Source: Todiramphus chloris collaris (taxonomy: Eukaryota; Chordata; Aves; Coraciiformes; Alcedinidae). Taken from it: a stretch of 64,000 bases of DNA. Position 1 is the first letter of the stretch; each line of letters opens with the position of its first letter. A program made the translations under genes and the position numbers. Below, in pieces: positions 24,201-34,589 of the stretch. The notes under the pieces were generated by a model. The model had not been told where the DNA came from, searched no databases, and was given only the letters and a program-made list of their open reading frames with translations. The stretch lies in NCBI GenBank assembly GCA_025345505.1, contig JANVCC010000018.1, positions 56,377,656 through 56,441,655 on the forward strand. The letters run 5' to 3'.

Positions 24201-27200
24201 CAGGCTTTTAATTTAAAGTAGGTCTGCCAGGAAGTCTCTATTGGAAGTCCAAATTTGGGCATGATTACGGTGAAAGTTTCACTCTTCCTTGCGGGGAAAC
24301 AGAAAGTGGGACTGTAGAGAAGCATATAAGCAACTTTTATCACTGTGTGCCAGGGGCAGTAGCTGTCTGTCACACTTGCTGCCGAGAGATCTTGCCACTA
24401 GAGCAGGGAAGCGTAGTGGATCCTGCAAAATAAACTAGTAGATGATGAAGGGGAAACAAATGCCTTTGAATATTCGAATTCTTTACTGTGCCAGACCTGA
24501 CCAGGGGGAACCTTTTGTGGAGGTATGTTGAACTGTGTCCCTGTTTGAACAGCGGGGATCTGATTGATAACAGCACTTCTGTCCTAGTCAAAACTCTGCT
24601 CTGTACTCAGATGAATTTTAACCCCAGGGTATTTCCACCCCAGGCAGCTTGCTTTCGCAGTCCCATAAAATCTTTAAAAGATTTGGTGGATCCATTTTCT
24701 GTACTGGCTGATTCCTTTCATCTATTTCTGCTTTTGTGTGCTCTGTAAATACCTGATCTTGCAGGTCACTTTTTTTTTTTTGCCATTGTTCACGCTGATC
24801 TTCATTCAGATGTGCGCTTCGGTTGCAGAGTAGCTGGCCGTGCAGTGAAGAGGGGTGCTTGTCTGTCCCTGGAGTCAATTTGCAGTTTGCAACTGTATTA
24901 ATAGGCTTTCTGTGGCTGCCTGTGGCCATGAGTTTGGTTGAGTTTTGCTAGGGATACCTGTTGCTGGTTGATACACTGTGACACTTTCCTCCCCACCCTC
25001 CCCGGGGAAAACTATTCCTGGAAAATAATCTTCAAAAGAGGAGTTTGTTACTTTTGATTTAAGATGAAAAAATAGTTAATTTAAAAAAAAAAAAAAATGC
25101 AGTACAAAAAAAAAATTAGTGGCCTGGGACATGAGGAGGGAAGGAAAACCACTCGAGGTAGGAAAACAACAGGGATAAAAGCAGGAAGACCATTTTCCTT
25201 TAGCAGTTGTAGGCTTTTTAAAAAATTATCTTAGTTTTGCAGTGCCAACCTTCCCTGAAATATGGAGAATTTTTCCAGCACGGGTTTCTCTGCAGTCTCA
25301 AAAGACCCAGGAATAGATCCTATGGAGCCTGGGCTGGAGAAGTGGGATGCAGCTGTACAGCTCTTCCAGTATCACCAGCAGGAATGCCTGTACTGCCTGA
25401 GTGTGCAGGGGCACGTGACAGCGATAGTTCTGCAGGCTGGAGTTTTTGCCCTGTGGTCCTTTCCTGTCCCTGTCCCCGCTGAGCACGTTGGAAGGACAGT
25501 GCCCTGCCCTGGGCGGGTGCCCTGGGCTTAGCTCCAGGTGAAAACGGGCTGGATGTGAGTGTGTGCAGCAGATGTGTTGCTCACACTCCGGTGGAGATGC
25601 TAAGTGTGACTGATGGTACTAGGTCTTTGTCCTACCCACAGTGAACTCCTCACCATCTTGATCTTCATGAAGAGGTCCTTTTGTGATTTTTGGTGGTGTT
25701 AGATCTGCACCTGGAGTCAGTCCAGTGCGTTTGCTTTCTTGCCTGTGGGGTAGGTGTGTGTAGGACCTCCAGACACTTCTTGGCAATTGTCTTGACCGTT
25801 GACAGCTTCTGCAAGTTCAAACAGTGATTGTGAAGGCACAGAGGAGTTACACGAAACTTTATCCATGTGTAACCTGAAAGTTGTTCGGAAGTTGTGTTTG
25901 CATGGAGGTGTGTGACAGTGGCACAGCGTGCTCTGCAGCCACAGCTTGAGGTTCCTGCTCGGAGATAAGACCTCTGTGGTGATATGCTTATGGAAGGAAG
26001 GCGGTTTAAGGTTTCCCGTTTGTTTTATAGATAGGCCTCCTTGCTTCCCCTTTTATTTTTCATCAGACCCACCTCTGAGCTCTTGCTGTTGCCTCCTGTT
26101 CGCCAAGGTGGCACCAAGCCCAGCTAAAGCCCCACTGCCAGACACAGTGCCACACACATCTCAGGTTGTGCCCAGGTACTCAGCCACAGCTTGAGCTGTG
26201 CCTGGTTGAGCACCATGTTCAGCTTAGGGTGCTGCAGTATGAAAAAGATATTTAGGTGCCGGAGTGACTTCAGAGAAAGGCAACAAAACTGGAAAAGGAT
26301 CTGGAGAAAATGTCTTATGAGGAGCACCTGAGGGACCTGGCGTTGTTTAGTCTGGAGAAGAAGAGCTGAAAGGAGACCTCCTTGCTCTCTACAACTATCT
26401 GAAGGGAAGTTGTAGTGATGTGGGTGTTGGTCTCTTCTCCCAGGTAGCTAGTGATAGGACAAGAGAAAATGGGCTTAAGTTTTGCTGGGGTGGGGGGGGA
26501 TGGTTTAGGTTGTATATTAGAAAAAATTTTTTTACTGCGAGAGGGCTTAGGCATTGGAACAGGCTGCCCAGGGAGGTGGTGGAATCACTATCCCTGGAGG
26601 TGTTCAAAAAATGTCTAGATGTGACACTTCAGGACATGGTTTAGTGGTCCTGATAATATTTAGTAGACAGTTGGACTTGATGATCCTGAAGGTCATTTCC
26701 AACCTTAATGATTCTGTGACCTGCATGCTCAAAATCTCTTAGTACATTTCCTATAAGACAGAATTTCAAAATACCTGTTCAAGTTGGTTTATTTTTTTTA
26801 TTTTACCATATTCCTTCTGTTTCAGTTTTTATACACAAAACCATTTCTGAGTCAGTAAAAAGCCCAAACTAACCAAAAAACAATAATAACAAAAAAACCC
26901 ACAAAAACCCATCACCAAAAAAAACCCCAAAACCCAGGAAAAAGCTGTTTTAACAAAAAGGAGAAGTGAAATTTTGAACTTGCATTAGCACCTGAGAAAA
27001 TAATTTATATACTCAACTAGCTGTGTGAGAGAAAACAAAGAAGCTTCTGTGTACTCCTCATTTAGACTCCCACAAGACATGTAGTCCAGATACACATAGG
27101 TGCAGTTTAGCCTTCTGACTTGGGACCAGGTATGTCTGTCTGAGACCAACCACATAATGTCAGCTGGCTACCTCAATGTTTAATCCCAAAGAGCTCTACA

Positions 27201-30200
27201 GCTGTGGGAGGTCACTAGGGCATGAAGAAATTCTGGCTATGCTGTCTCAAATGACACCTTGCCAGTTAAGATTTTCCCCATTTGGTTAAGGCTGCCTGTG
27301 CTTGGTAGAAGTATCCCATACATGGTTTTGCTCCACAGAGTGTAACAGCTGAGGAGTGTGTTGTTTGAAAGGAATTTGCTTCAACAGCCATAGCGTTCAG
27401 TAGCCTAAGAGCTACGCTTTAGGTTGAACATTTGTTCTCTTGCTTCAGATCATTACTGTAGAAGAAGCAAAACGACGGAAGAGTGTTTGCAGTTACTATG
27501 AAGAAGAAGAAGATGATGATGATACTTTGCCCATCTTAAAGCATCACAGTGCTCTCCTAGAGAATATGCACATAGAGCAGGTATGGCTAGAAAAACCTCT
27601 ACTTTCCTTAGCTGTGGTGCTGTGTCTGCTGAGTGTGGGACATTCTGCCTTCTGGAAGCAATGCTAATGCTTTTTAAGAGTTTGGAAAGTACTTATTACA
27701 TTGAAGCGTCTTTATGTAAGGTCCTGTTTGCTGCAGCGCTGTCTCACCCTGGAAAGCTCATTTTGATGTATTGCAACTCTGAGTTGTGATGCTGAGGACT
27801 GGCAGCTCTCAGTGTTTGGAGAAGGGGTGCCAGTTTTGAAATCTCTTTCACCGTTAGTGTGAATGCAGACAGTTGGGTTCACAGTACAAGGCCACATGTA
27901 TGTGGCAGAAATTTTAAGCTGCTGGCATCAGCTGCTCCCTTTACAGCCACTTTTTTTGGCTTGGAACCCTTGCGGAAAGGGAATGGTCTGGGGCAACACC
28001 TGTGACCCAACCTGTTGAATATGTAACCATTTCTGCCTGTTCATTGCCCAGCTTGCCCGGCGTTTACCCGCACGAGTACAGGGATATCCGTGGCGACTTG
28101 CGTACAGTACACTGGAGCATGGGACCAGCCTCAAGACTCTGTACCGTAAATCAGCATCTCTCGATAGTCCAGTTCTCCTTGTCATCAAGGATATGGACAA
28201 CCAGGTAAGGAGTGCTTGTTCTGCAGGAGTTGGACTGAAAGGGCATCATTATAAAAAATTATCATTATGATGTTCTAGTCATGCTGTGAGGTGGCATCAT
28301 ATCAATATTTCTACTGCTTCAACTAAACTTACAGTGGGGAAAGCACATCAGTACTAATACAAATCCGTCTGCCCCACTCCCCAGCTTCATAACTGCAATG
28401 AGTGCTCCTTTTAATAGTGCACATGGAAGTATCTTCCTTAGGTATCTCAGTTAACAAGCCAGCAGAAATGATGCCTCTGTGGAGGTCTAGTGCTTCAGTA
28501 GCTCCTAGAGGCAGAATTCCTGTTGCCGTCTTTGTCATCTGGATTTTAGCTGTCAGGTTACAAAAGAAGTGCAAGAATACTTGCTCATCTGATGTACCTT
28601 ACTGGTTGGTTCACCTCACATGAAACACTATTTCATTTGTTATTTAGAAAGCATTTTGAAATATTTGGGGTTTTTTTCCCTTGAATTTTGCTCTGTCCTC
28701 AAAAGTAGTTTAATCATTTTATTCTGACAGATATTTGGAGCATACGCTACACATCCCTTCAGGTTTAGTGACCATTACTATGGCACTGGTGAAACATTCC
28801 TTTACACATTCAGTCCAAACTTCAAGGTAAGTGGGTATTCACTTTCCTAAATAAGATTTTTGGGTTCCACTTCTGAAACAGTTACGAGATTTCTGTAAAG
28901 ACGGCATATTTGAGTTTGAAGGTGTGCCAGCTGTGGCTGAATGTGGTTAGTAACTCATTGCTTGAATGTTGTGCTTTAAGCAAAAGTGTCTGTAATTATC
29001 TGAAGTGCTGAGAGAACAGTCTGTAAGTGTGAGAAGAGGACTTCAAATGGATTGAAGGGGGAAGCAGGGAGGAGGTAAGGAGTGGACTCTCAAAGACTTG
29101 CCTTGGAAGGCAGTGATATCAAGGGTAAGGTATAATTTCACACACACCGGTTCACAGTGACAACAAACCAGAGGTAACAGTGTTACTGAAATACCCCTTA
29201 ATGTTCCTGGCATGTGTAGTTTGCAATATTGAACATATTTTTTAACAGAGTCTGTTGAGTTGTAAGCAGAGTTTTAAAAAGGATTGGGGTGGTGTTTTTT
29301 TCATTGTTTTAAGTATGTTTTGTTCCTTTACTTTCTATCTACTACTTTTTCTTCCTCCCCCTTCAAGAAAAAAATAAAAAATGAACACACTAAAAAATAC
29401 TTGCACAGAGTCAGTCCCTAGTAGTTTGCGTACAAGAATCCTCATGGTCCAAATATATTTGGGCTTTTTCCCCTCTTCAGGTATTCAAATGGAGTGGAGA
29501 GAACACCTACTTCATCAATGGAGACACCAGCTCTCTGGAGCTCGGAGGTGGAGGGTGAGTGAATGTTCAGTTTTCAAATTATGTAGCTAACCTTTTTTCT
29601 TTTTTTTTTTTCTTTTTTTTTTAATGAGAATAGGAACAATGGTACTTGCAAGAAAAAAAAAATCAATAAAATGTCTGAACTTACTTTTAGTAAGTAGACC
29701 AATTTCCATTGCTAAAAGAGGGTGACTGGTGTTAGGGGAGTAGGAGTTGTTGGTTTGGGGTTTTTTCCTAGCTAAGAAGACCCATATGTGTTGAGTAGAT
29801 ACATGTCTTACTGCTGAAGAAGTTTGCCACAGGAAGATAATCTTTAATGTCAGTTTTGCCGTCACCCTCTAAGGTTTCTCATGTAGTACTAAGTTGTCAT
29901 TATTTTGTTGATACCCAGAGCAAGGATACAGACAGTTCTTAATCAGGACCTAGGTTTCAAAGGTCAATGAGTATGAAATCAAGGGCTAAGGCTGTACAAC
30001 TAAATAAAAGCTGACTGCATGGGACATCTGGGGATAGTTTTGTCAGGATATAAAGACCCCTCCTCCTCCTCCTCCTCCTCCTGAACCAGAAAGGGCCATG
30101 TCCACATCCAGACAGACAGGGAAGGGGATCCAATGTCACATCCTGGTGTCAGCCACAGCAGTGGCGTGAACAACTGCATGGCACGGGGCAGTCTGTGGGC

Positions 30201-30563
30201 ACACTCTCAGTCCTGCCTCTGCCCCACTTGCTGGTGCAAACAAAAGCACGGGGGCTGCTCTCTGAGCTTCTTGGCAAGCACTTTGCCAGCATTGAGCTCT
30301 CCACGCTCATTCTAAGAGGTCCTCAGAATTACCTAGATTCCCCTTTATTGCTTTTCTGGCTGTTTCTGCAGCTTTCAATACTTCTACTATTATATATAAC
30401 CTGAAATTTTTTTTATGTCCTTTTTAGTGGACGGTTCGGCTTATGGTTAGATGCAGATTTGTATCACGGGCGAAGCAACTCCTGCAGCACCTTCAATAAT
30501 GACATCTTATCTAAGAAAGAAGATTTCATAATACAAGATGTAGAAGTATGGACATTTGAATGA
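3173..30563 (+). CDS. NCOA7: NCOA7 (nuclear receptor coactivator 7), 3' thirteen coding exons, long isoform
   Basis: The spliced exons give about 858 residues that follow human NCOA7 (942 aa) from the DDNQNK segment to the stop. The roughly 90 N-terminal residues must lie upstream of the window. Domain order is LysM (exon 4115-4222 into the next), GRAM-like (6762-9934), a long acidic Ser/Glu-rich linker (one 1,067-nt exon) and the TLDc domain (from about 28052 to the end). Every junction is GT..AG and keeps frame (exon lengths 80, 108, 102, 126, 185, 1067, 169, 148, 132, 153, 96, 74 and 136 nt). Known for the family: nuclear-receptor coactivation, oxidation resistance shared with OXR1, and V-ATPase binding through TLDc. 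No break is seen. The frame ends TTT GAA TGA, matching the human C-terminus VWAFD with a conservative change. Confidence 0.97.
4115..4222 (+). CDS. NCOA7: NCOA7 coding exon, LysM domain
   Basis: This is a 36-codon, phase 0 exon. It encodes [20 protein letters not shown] and then [16 protein letters not shown], a typical LysM core (G-x-DT-x-x-IA...LNKL). LysM modules usually bind glycans, but in NCOA7/OXR1 the role is unclear. Splice sites are TTCTTCAG| and CAG|GTAAAT. Confidence 0.96.
5603..5704 (+). CDS. NCOA7: NCOA7 coding exon, end of LysM and serine-rich linker
   Basis: This is a 34-codon, phase 0 exon starting [20 protein letters not shown] and ending [11 protein letters not shown]. It completes the LysM strand (VPGQ/ILFVP). 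The serine-rich stretch matches the human segment [13 protein letters not shown]. The donor is CCT|GTAAGT. Confidence 0.96.
6762..6887 (+). CDS. NCOA7: NCOA7 coding exon, start of GRAM-like domain
   Basis: This is a 42-codon, phase 0 exon beginning [20 protein letters not shown] and ending [10 protein letters not shown]. It is nearly identical to human. The donor is AAG|GTAGGT. Confidence 0.96.
7690..8227 (+). mobile_element. Solo LTR, avian ERVL-type endogenous retrovirus
   Basis: The element starts TGTCCTGGGTTCGGCTGGGA and ends AAACCACAACA. It is flanked on both sides by the 5-bp repeat ACATA (7685-7689 and 8228-8232), a clear target-site duplication. The internal text matches the familiar avian ERVL LTR, with a CTCAACCCACAAGTTTTA segment near the 3' end. 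No internal retroviral region is present, so this is a solo LTR left by recombination. It sits in the NCOA7 intron in the same direction as the gene. Confidence 0.88.
9750..9934 (+). CDS. NCOA7: NCOA7 coding exon, GRAM-like domain
   Basis: A 185-nt exon, read [20 protein letters not shown], then a segment ending [14 protein letters not shown]. It is almost unchanged from human. It ends inside a Ser codon (TC|GTAAGG), completed by the T that opens the next exon. Confidence 0.96.
11355..12421 (+). CDS. NCOA7: NCOA7 large central exon, acidic linker
   Basis: This 1,067-nt exon encodes about 355 residues. It starts [20 protein letters not shown] and ends [14 protein letters not shown]. The middle is Ser-, Glu- and Lys-rich and poorly conserved, as in human. 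Conserved islands include [22 protein letters not shown] and [10 protein letters not shown]. In human this region is reported to hold the receptor-interaction part. The exon is open throughout and ends GAAG|GTAGGT. Confidence 0.96.
13878..14046 (+). CDS. NCOA7: NCOA7 coding exon
   Basis: A 169-nt exon after CATTCAG. It encodes [20 protein letters not shown], continuing to [11 protein letters not shown], and ends inside an Arg codon (AG|GTAAGC). It is highly conserved with human. Confidence 0.96.
17581..18375 (+). mobile_element. Solo LTR of an avian endogenous retrovirus
   Basis: The element starts TGTCCTGGTTTGAGTGAGAA and ends CCCTAAACTGTGACA, about 795 bp. It has a TATA-like stretch and an ATTAAA signal near the 3' third. 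AGATG occurs right after the 3' end and also overlaps the 5' border, so a target duplication is likely but not perfectly placed. No internal region is seen. It lies in the 8.7-kb NCOA7 intron in the sense direction. Confidence 0.75.
19465..20270 (+). mobile_element. CR1 LINE fragment, reverse-transcriptase part, old
   Basis: The text is diverged but has the hallmarks of the CR1 open frame. The run at about 19510-19740 covers the lead-in to the RT core. The block at 20090-20160, with its segment CAAATGCAAAGTTGTGCACC, is typical of the end of the CR1 RT region. The frame is broken many times, and the piece is truncated at both ends. Confidence 0.65.
20361..20388. repeat. A/G homopolymer junction with 19 consecutive G
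   Basis: A run of A leads straight into 19 G (20370-20388), followed by TGTAGGG. It lies between two CR1 pieces in an NCOA7 intron. Confidence 0.9.
20385..20660 (+). mobile_element. CR1 LINE fragment, 3' part, old
   Basis: Segments such as GGTTGTGGAATCTCTTGGAT and CTAGATGACCTCCAGCAG follow the CR1 3' region. It may be the continuation of the fragment at 19465-20270, interrupted by about 100 bp of other sequence and an A/G homopolymer. Confidence 0.55.
22778..22925 (+). CDS. NCOA7: NCOA7 coding exon, last exon specific to the long isoform
   Basis: A 148-nt exon after TATTTACAG. It encodes [20 protein letters not shown] and ends [11 protein letters not shown], phase 0 at the donor GAG|GTGAGC. 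It follows an 8.7-kb intron. Its phase-0 end allows the next exon to be joined either to this one or to the alternative first exon at 24442-24522. Confidence 0.96.
24266..24330 (+). promoter_or_regulatory. NCOA7: Candidate interferon-responsive promoter of short NCOA7 isoform
   Basis: At 24293-24308 the sequence GGGGAAACAGAAAGTG fits the ISRE core GAAANNGAAA, with one departure at the end (AGT for ACT). At about 24270-24282 there is an inverted GAAA/TTTC pair (GTGAAAGTTTCAC). A TATA-like box (CATATAAG, TATAA at 24325-24329) lies 17 bp past the ISRE, so a start near 24355 and a leader of about 90 nt are expected. The layout ISRE, TATA, short leader, ATG is typical of interferon-stimulated genes. 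The function is inferred from sequence only. Confidence 0.7.
24442..24522 (+). CDS. NCOA7: NCOA7 alternative first coding exon (short TLDc-only isoform)
   Basis: The open frame starts ATGATGAAG, directly after an in-frame TAG. It encodes 27 residues, [15 protein letters not shown] followed by [12 protein letters not shown], and ends at a phase-0 donor GAG|GTATGT. It matches the first exon of the human short NCOA7 isoform, which starts MRGQRLPLDI and has CARPDEEPFVK just before IITVEEAK. Joined to the exon at 27449 it gives a protein of about 223 aa that is essentially the TLDc domain (the human form has 219). No other ATG lies between the expected transcription start (about 24355) and this one. 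In mammals this isoform is interferon-induced and blocks endosomal entry of viruses. The homology is clear by eye; expression in this species is inferred. Confidence 0.88.
26205..26718 (+). mobile_element. CR1 LINE fragment, 3' end
   Basis: It carries the well-known avian CR1 3' text: the block that begins CTCCTTGCTCTCTACAACTA, the segment TGCCCAGGGAGGTGGTGGAA, and the terminal TTGATGATCCTGAAGGTCAT ending ATTCTGTGA. It is 5'-truncated. It lies in the intron just before the TLDc exons of NCOA7, in the sense direction. Confidence 0.88.
27449..27580 (+). CDS. NCOA7: NCOA7 coding exon, shared by long and short isoforms
   Basis: This is a 44-codon, phase 0 exon. It encodes [20 protein letters not shown], then an acidic run and [12 protein letters not shown]. 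Human has a similar acidic patch (YYEDEDEE). The donor is CAG|GTATGG. Confidence 0.96.
28052..28204 (+). CDS. NCOA7: NCOA7 coding exon, start of TLDc domain
   Basis: This is a 51-codon, phase 0 exon. It encodes [20 protein letters not shown] and continues to [11 protein letters not shown], the start of the TLDc fold shared with OXR1 and TBC1D24. It is nearly identical to human. Confidence 0.97.
28731..28826 (+). CDS. NCOA7: NCOA7 coding exon, TLDc domain
   Basis: This is a 32-codon, phase 0 exon, [20 protein letters not shown] then [12 protein letters not shown]. It holds the conserved TLDc FGAY and GTGETFLY segments. The donor is AAG|GTAAGT. Confidence 0.97.
29481..29554 (+). CDS. NCOA7: NCOA7 coding exon, TLDc domain
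   Basis: A 74-nt exon after CCCCTCTTCAG. It encodes [20 protein letters not shown], then LGGG, and ends inside a Gly codon (GG|GTGAGT). Confidence 0.97.
30061..30083 (+). repeat. (TCC)n microsatellite
   Basis: About eight tandem TCC units in the last NCOA7 intron, preceded by CCCC. The strand is a pure pyrimidine run. Confidence 0.9.
30428..30563 (+). CDS. NCOA7: NCOA7 terminal coding exon with stop
   Basis: The exon follows TCCTTTTTAG. It encodes [20 protein letters not shown] through [14 protein letters not shown] and the stop TGA at 30561-30563. It includes the strongly conserved TLDc [13 protein letters not shown] motif. Confidence 0.97.
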
Positions 30564-30970
30564 AATACTGACTGCCTTAAGGACCGGATCCATTAGGCAC
30601 TTGAAAGCTAACTGGAAGGTGCAGGCTGCCTCACAACATCACACGCTCTTTCCTCAAGTTTGTACCTGAGCATGACTACGCAAAAAAACCCCAACCGATG
30701 AACCAACACAAGAAAAAACAGAGAGCTGGTTTTGAGATGCAGTAAGAGACAGAACAGTGAGAGATCACTCTGAAGTGTTTTTTTACTTCCTCTTCCAGCC
30801 CTTGTCCATCAAAAATATGATGCTTATGAAAACATTCATGGTGTGTAAGTTGGAAATGTTTTCTGTAACTGTGAAAAAAATCCTGTGGGAAAACTGTAAC
30901 TATCTAGTACATTCCATGTGTATTTATGTTGAACGTACAAATGCTAACCAAAAATAAAAGGTTACTTTAC
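30564..30970 (+). other. NCOA7: NCOA7 3' UTR, proximal part with poly(A) signal
   Basis: No coding potential is seen after the stop. A canonical AATAAA lies at 30953-30958, giving a short 3' UTR of about 400 nt. The AT-rich DNA that follows, to about 32,350, has further AATAAA-like sites (for example near 32337), so a longer 3' UTR is possible. Confidence 0.6.
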
Positions 30971-33369
30971 CAAATCTTCAGCATACTGTTTGCCATGGAA
31001 AAGAATCAGATATAGGTGTACACAGCACTTAAGGGAACATGTTTTTTAAATCTTTTTATTTATTATTGTATAGTAGATTTTTTTTTTTTTGTAAATGTAT
31101 TAGCTACGAGTTTTTTCTTTTAATGTTTCAAATCTCAATTTGATAAGTAATTACTATTCAGGTAGGTTTCTTGTGAATTTGCATTTTTTCTGAATCAATT
31201 TATGTGATTTCTGGAGTTAATTTTTGTATTTTTATTTTGTAAATGAGACTTGGTTTTCTTTTTACCCTAATTAGAGGGTTTGTTTCTGGCAGAAACACTT
31301 GAGTGCATAATTCTGTTTTGGTTTGGTTTTTCTGGGGGAGATGAGGGAGAAGGTGGATAGTGCTTCTTATTAACTCTACTGCCACATTCCTGTTAATTGA
31401 TTATTGTTTTGGCAGTGTTTGGTGACACATTGGGCAAACTGCCACCTGGTGTAGAGCTCTGTTGCAGTCAACAGAATTGGGACAGCATGCTCTGAGCATC
31501 TGCCCTAGTATTATTTGACTGTTTATGAAGGGTGTTTCTAAGAGAGGATTGGTTTTCTGTATCACCACGAAATGATTCAAAGTAAGCCACTTACTGTGCT
31601 TTTACGAGCACTTCTCTACAAATTGAAGAATAACTGCTTTGTTAAGGGGAAAATACAATTGGGATTTAGAGAAGAATGCTGTTTCCCTAACAGGCCAGGT
31701 CATGTTATAATTCTTGTTTTCTTAGTAATTATATATATGATTTCCTTCCTGAAAAAGGCTTGAAGCAACAGGATTTGACAGGCAATTCTTTTTTTCTTTT
31801 TCTTTTTTTTTTTTTAAATGAAATAATCAGATATTTGCCCCCTTTCCCCTCCCCAGCACTAAAGGTGAAAGGCTCCATGTTACAAAATGAAATTGTCGGT
31901 AAATAGGGAGAAAGTGACAGAGGGCTGGAAATCTTCACTGTTTGCTAAAGAATCCTGCTTTTCCATTCAGCTGTGGTATTGTTTACATAACCCAAACCTG
32001 AGCAATGCTGGGATGCTTCCCTGCCCTTAGACTCGAATGTGTCATTGTCCTGAGAAAGGCAGATTTTAGAAATGGTGGTGTGCTTCCACGCGTTAAACCG
32101 GTAGAATCTAATTTTGGAATATTAACTAATACAACTCAAATTAATTACTGCTCTTCCCTTTTTCCATAGATTAAAAATAAAAAAGCCAAGCAAGTTTTCT
32201 TTCAAAAGCATTACTAAATCTTAACCCTGCACAGAAATTTCACAGTCTAAAAACCAACGCTATATACAATAAGCCTGTAACACGCTGCACACGAGCTTTT
32301 CACGCTTCCCTTTTGTGTGGTTTACTACAGCCATAAATAAAAGTTCTTACTGGTAATGCTGTAAAATATTTTGGAAGTTGCTAATAGCATAACGCTTTGA
32401 GGATACCAGGAATATCTTACAGTGTTTGCTCTTTTTAATGGTGGCAAACCACTTAATATTTAAAAAATAAAACCAAACCAACCAAATTCAACGTTTTACA
32501 TACATTTCACTGTTGCTACCTACAACTTACTCCATTATATTATCCTTGTCAGAGCATATCTAAACGCTGTGGTCTATACTCAAAACAGTGTTGTTCAATC
32601 AAAATTCTGTGACCCTTCAAACTACGACTATTGAATATATGTAATGCAGTGCTATCACAATATTTTCATTAAAGGAATTTATGCATTCAGAAACTTGTTA
32701 TGGATGTTTTCTCTTTTATTCACAAACTTTAGTACATTTTAAAGATGAAAGGATGCAGCTGAAGTTACAAATTATGCTGACAAATAGCTGCCAGCCCAAC
32801 CCCCCCCCCCAAAAAAAAACCAAGCAAACAAAAAAGAAGATAATTCCAGCAATATCAGATTTTAGAAATATGGCTAAGGAGATGGGAACTTTTGAGAGTT
32901 GTGTGTGTGGTATGGCATCTTCTAAAATAAAGCCATCTTTTCAATTCACTCAAAGACAGACCGTGACAAAGGACTAAGAAATACCAGTAAACAGTTAAGC
33001 AGTTGACCAGGTAGTTCTTGTTACTTCTCTCAGCTGTAGTGAAAGACGTTTATTCCATCATCTTTTTTGACCAACCTGTTCCCAGAAGTCAAAAGTCCAT
33101 ATACATCCTTTTTTAGGCATTCTTTTTGTGTTGCTGAAGTGGTCATGTGTTTTTCTTTCTGGCCAAGCAAGACGAAGGATGACAATGTCTTAAAAAGTCC
33201 TTGGTTGCTGAGGATTAAAATAGTTTACTTGTAGAGTGTTAAAATTTATTGGGTGATCACTTAAAAATAAGTTGGATTGAAACTTGTTCTGCTTTACTTA
33301 GCATGAGTAGGTAGATTTACTGAAGCCTTAGGCCTCTAAGTAGTGAACTTACACTGAACTTACAGTTAG

Positions 33370-33715
33370 TTACGTGAAGGGAGGCCCAGAGACCACTGCA
33401 TCCTGTGAAAAATAAAGTAGCCACATTTGTCAACAGAAGCTGCATCCTTGAGATAAAAGGAACTACCAGCCTGGAGACAGAGACAGGATCCATTGAGAAA
33501 TAAGAAGACTCAAATATTACTATTGGACGAAACCATCATGTGAGCAGCAGGGGACTTAGACTGTAGGGGTATAATTGCCCAGAGATTTCTTTGTTTGAGG
33601 TTCCTCTCTGGTGGCACCCAGCTTGAGCTGTTTTTCCCCTGTACCCTCTGAATAAACTGGAAGGTTCAATGCCTGAGACTCGGCTATGGGAAAGCTATGG
33701 TGAAGGAAGTTCTTC
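33370..33715 (+). mobile_element. Probable LTR of an endogenous retrovirus, borders uncertain
   Basis: The 3' half looks like an LTR R-U5 region. It has a leader with GTGGCACCCAGCTTGAGCTG, then CTGTACCCTCTGAATAAACT with an AATAAA signal, then TTCAATGCCTGAGACTCGGC. That text resembles avian retroviral LTRs. The 5' border and any target duplication could not be fixed, and no internal region is seen. Confidence 0.45.
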
Positions 33716-34589
33716 AGCATTGATTTGTGGCTTTTATTTGGTGTATGGTATACAAAGATGGCATTAAGAAAAAAACCAAACTGTGATTAGGTGTGGAATA
33801 GAACAAGTATGTTATCTGTGAACCTTGCTTTGAGGGAAACGGTGGTAAGAATTTTCTTAATGTCAAGAGGAAAATTGTGGTTACTAGTAATTTTTGTCTC
33901 AGAGAACAAAAGCTTGTTCTTGCAATGTGAAGCATATACACTTTAGTGGTACTTGGATAAAGATTTTTGATTCAGGACAGCATCAAAATGTTCATTCACA
34001 ATAAGGCTTGTAGGTACCCAGCTGAGAGCAGATGTTTGGTTTGGTGCTGGATTCAATGCAGTTTTTGCACTGGATGTTTTGTACAAAGCTGGATTTAGGC
34101 CAAATTAAAACCCAGTTGCTTGCAGAATAATCCTTGTGCATAAACTTTAAAGATTGCCCTTGCCTGTTTGTAGCAGAGAAAAGGAGCAGATTAGCTCACT
34201 GCAAAGGGATTGCCTCATGCTCTGCAGGTCATCAGTTGCTGGATAATGAGCTTCTTCAGTCAGAACAGCTCACGCTGTCCTATTGCACTACAAGCACAGC
34301 TTGCTTGCCCTGGAAGAAATGCATTTTTGAAACATCTCATTGCAACTCATTACTTCTTTGAACACTACAGCCTGTCATCTGTGGGACAAGTATTTTGTGC
34401 CATTTGGGCTGCCCGAAGAATGTAAACATTGAAATTCTGTGGTCAGAGATTGTGCGGCTCTACAACTCTAGTCTAATGAACAGTGCAAATGGTTTAAAAT
34501 ACAAACTACTGAGGAAATCTTTTTAGAAACTGAAGGTTATCTACCACTTAGAAATGTGTGCTGTTAACTTTGGAAGCAGTTGATAGAAG

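Larger units (their letters stand above)
22926..27448 (+). other. NCOA7: 4.5-kb NCOA7 intron containing the alternative promoter
   Basis: The intron holds the candidate ISRE/TATA promoter and short-isoform first exon (24266-24522), a GC-richer patch at about 25240-25560, the CR1 at 26205-26718 and A-rich simple sequence at 26870-26945. Confidence 0.75.
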
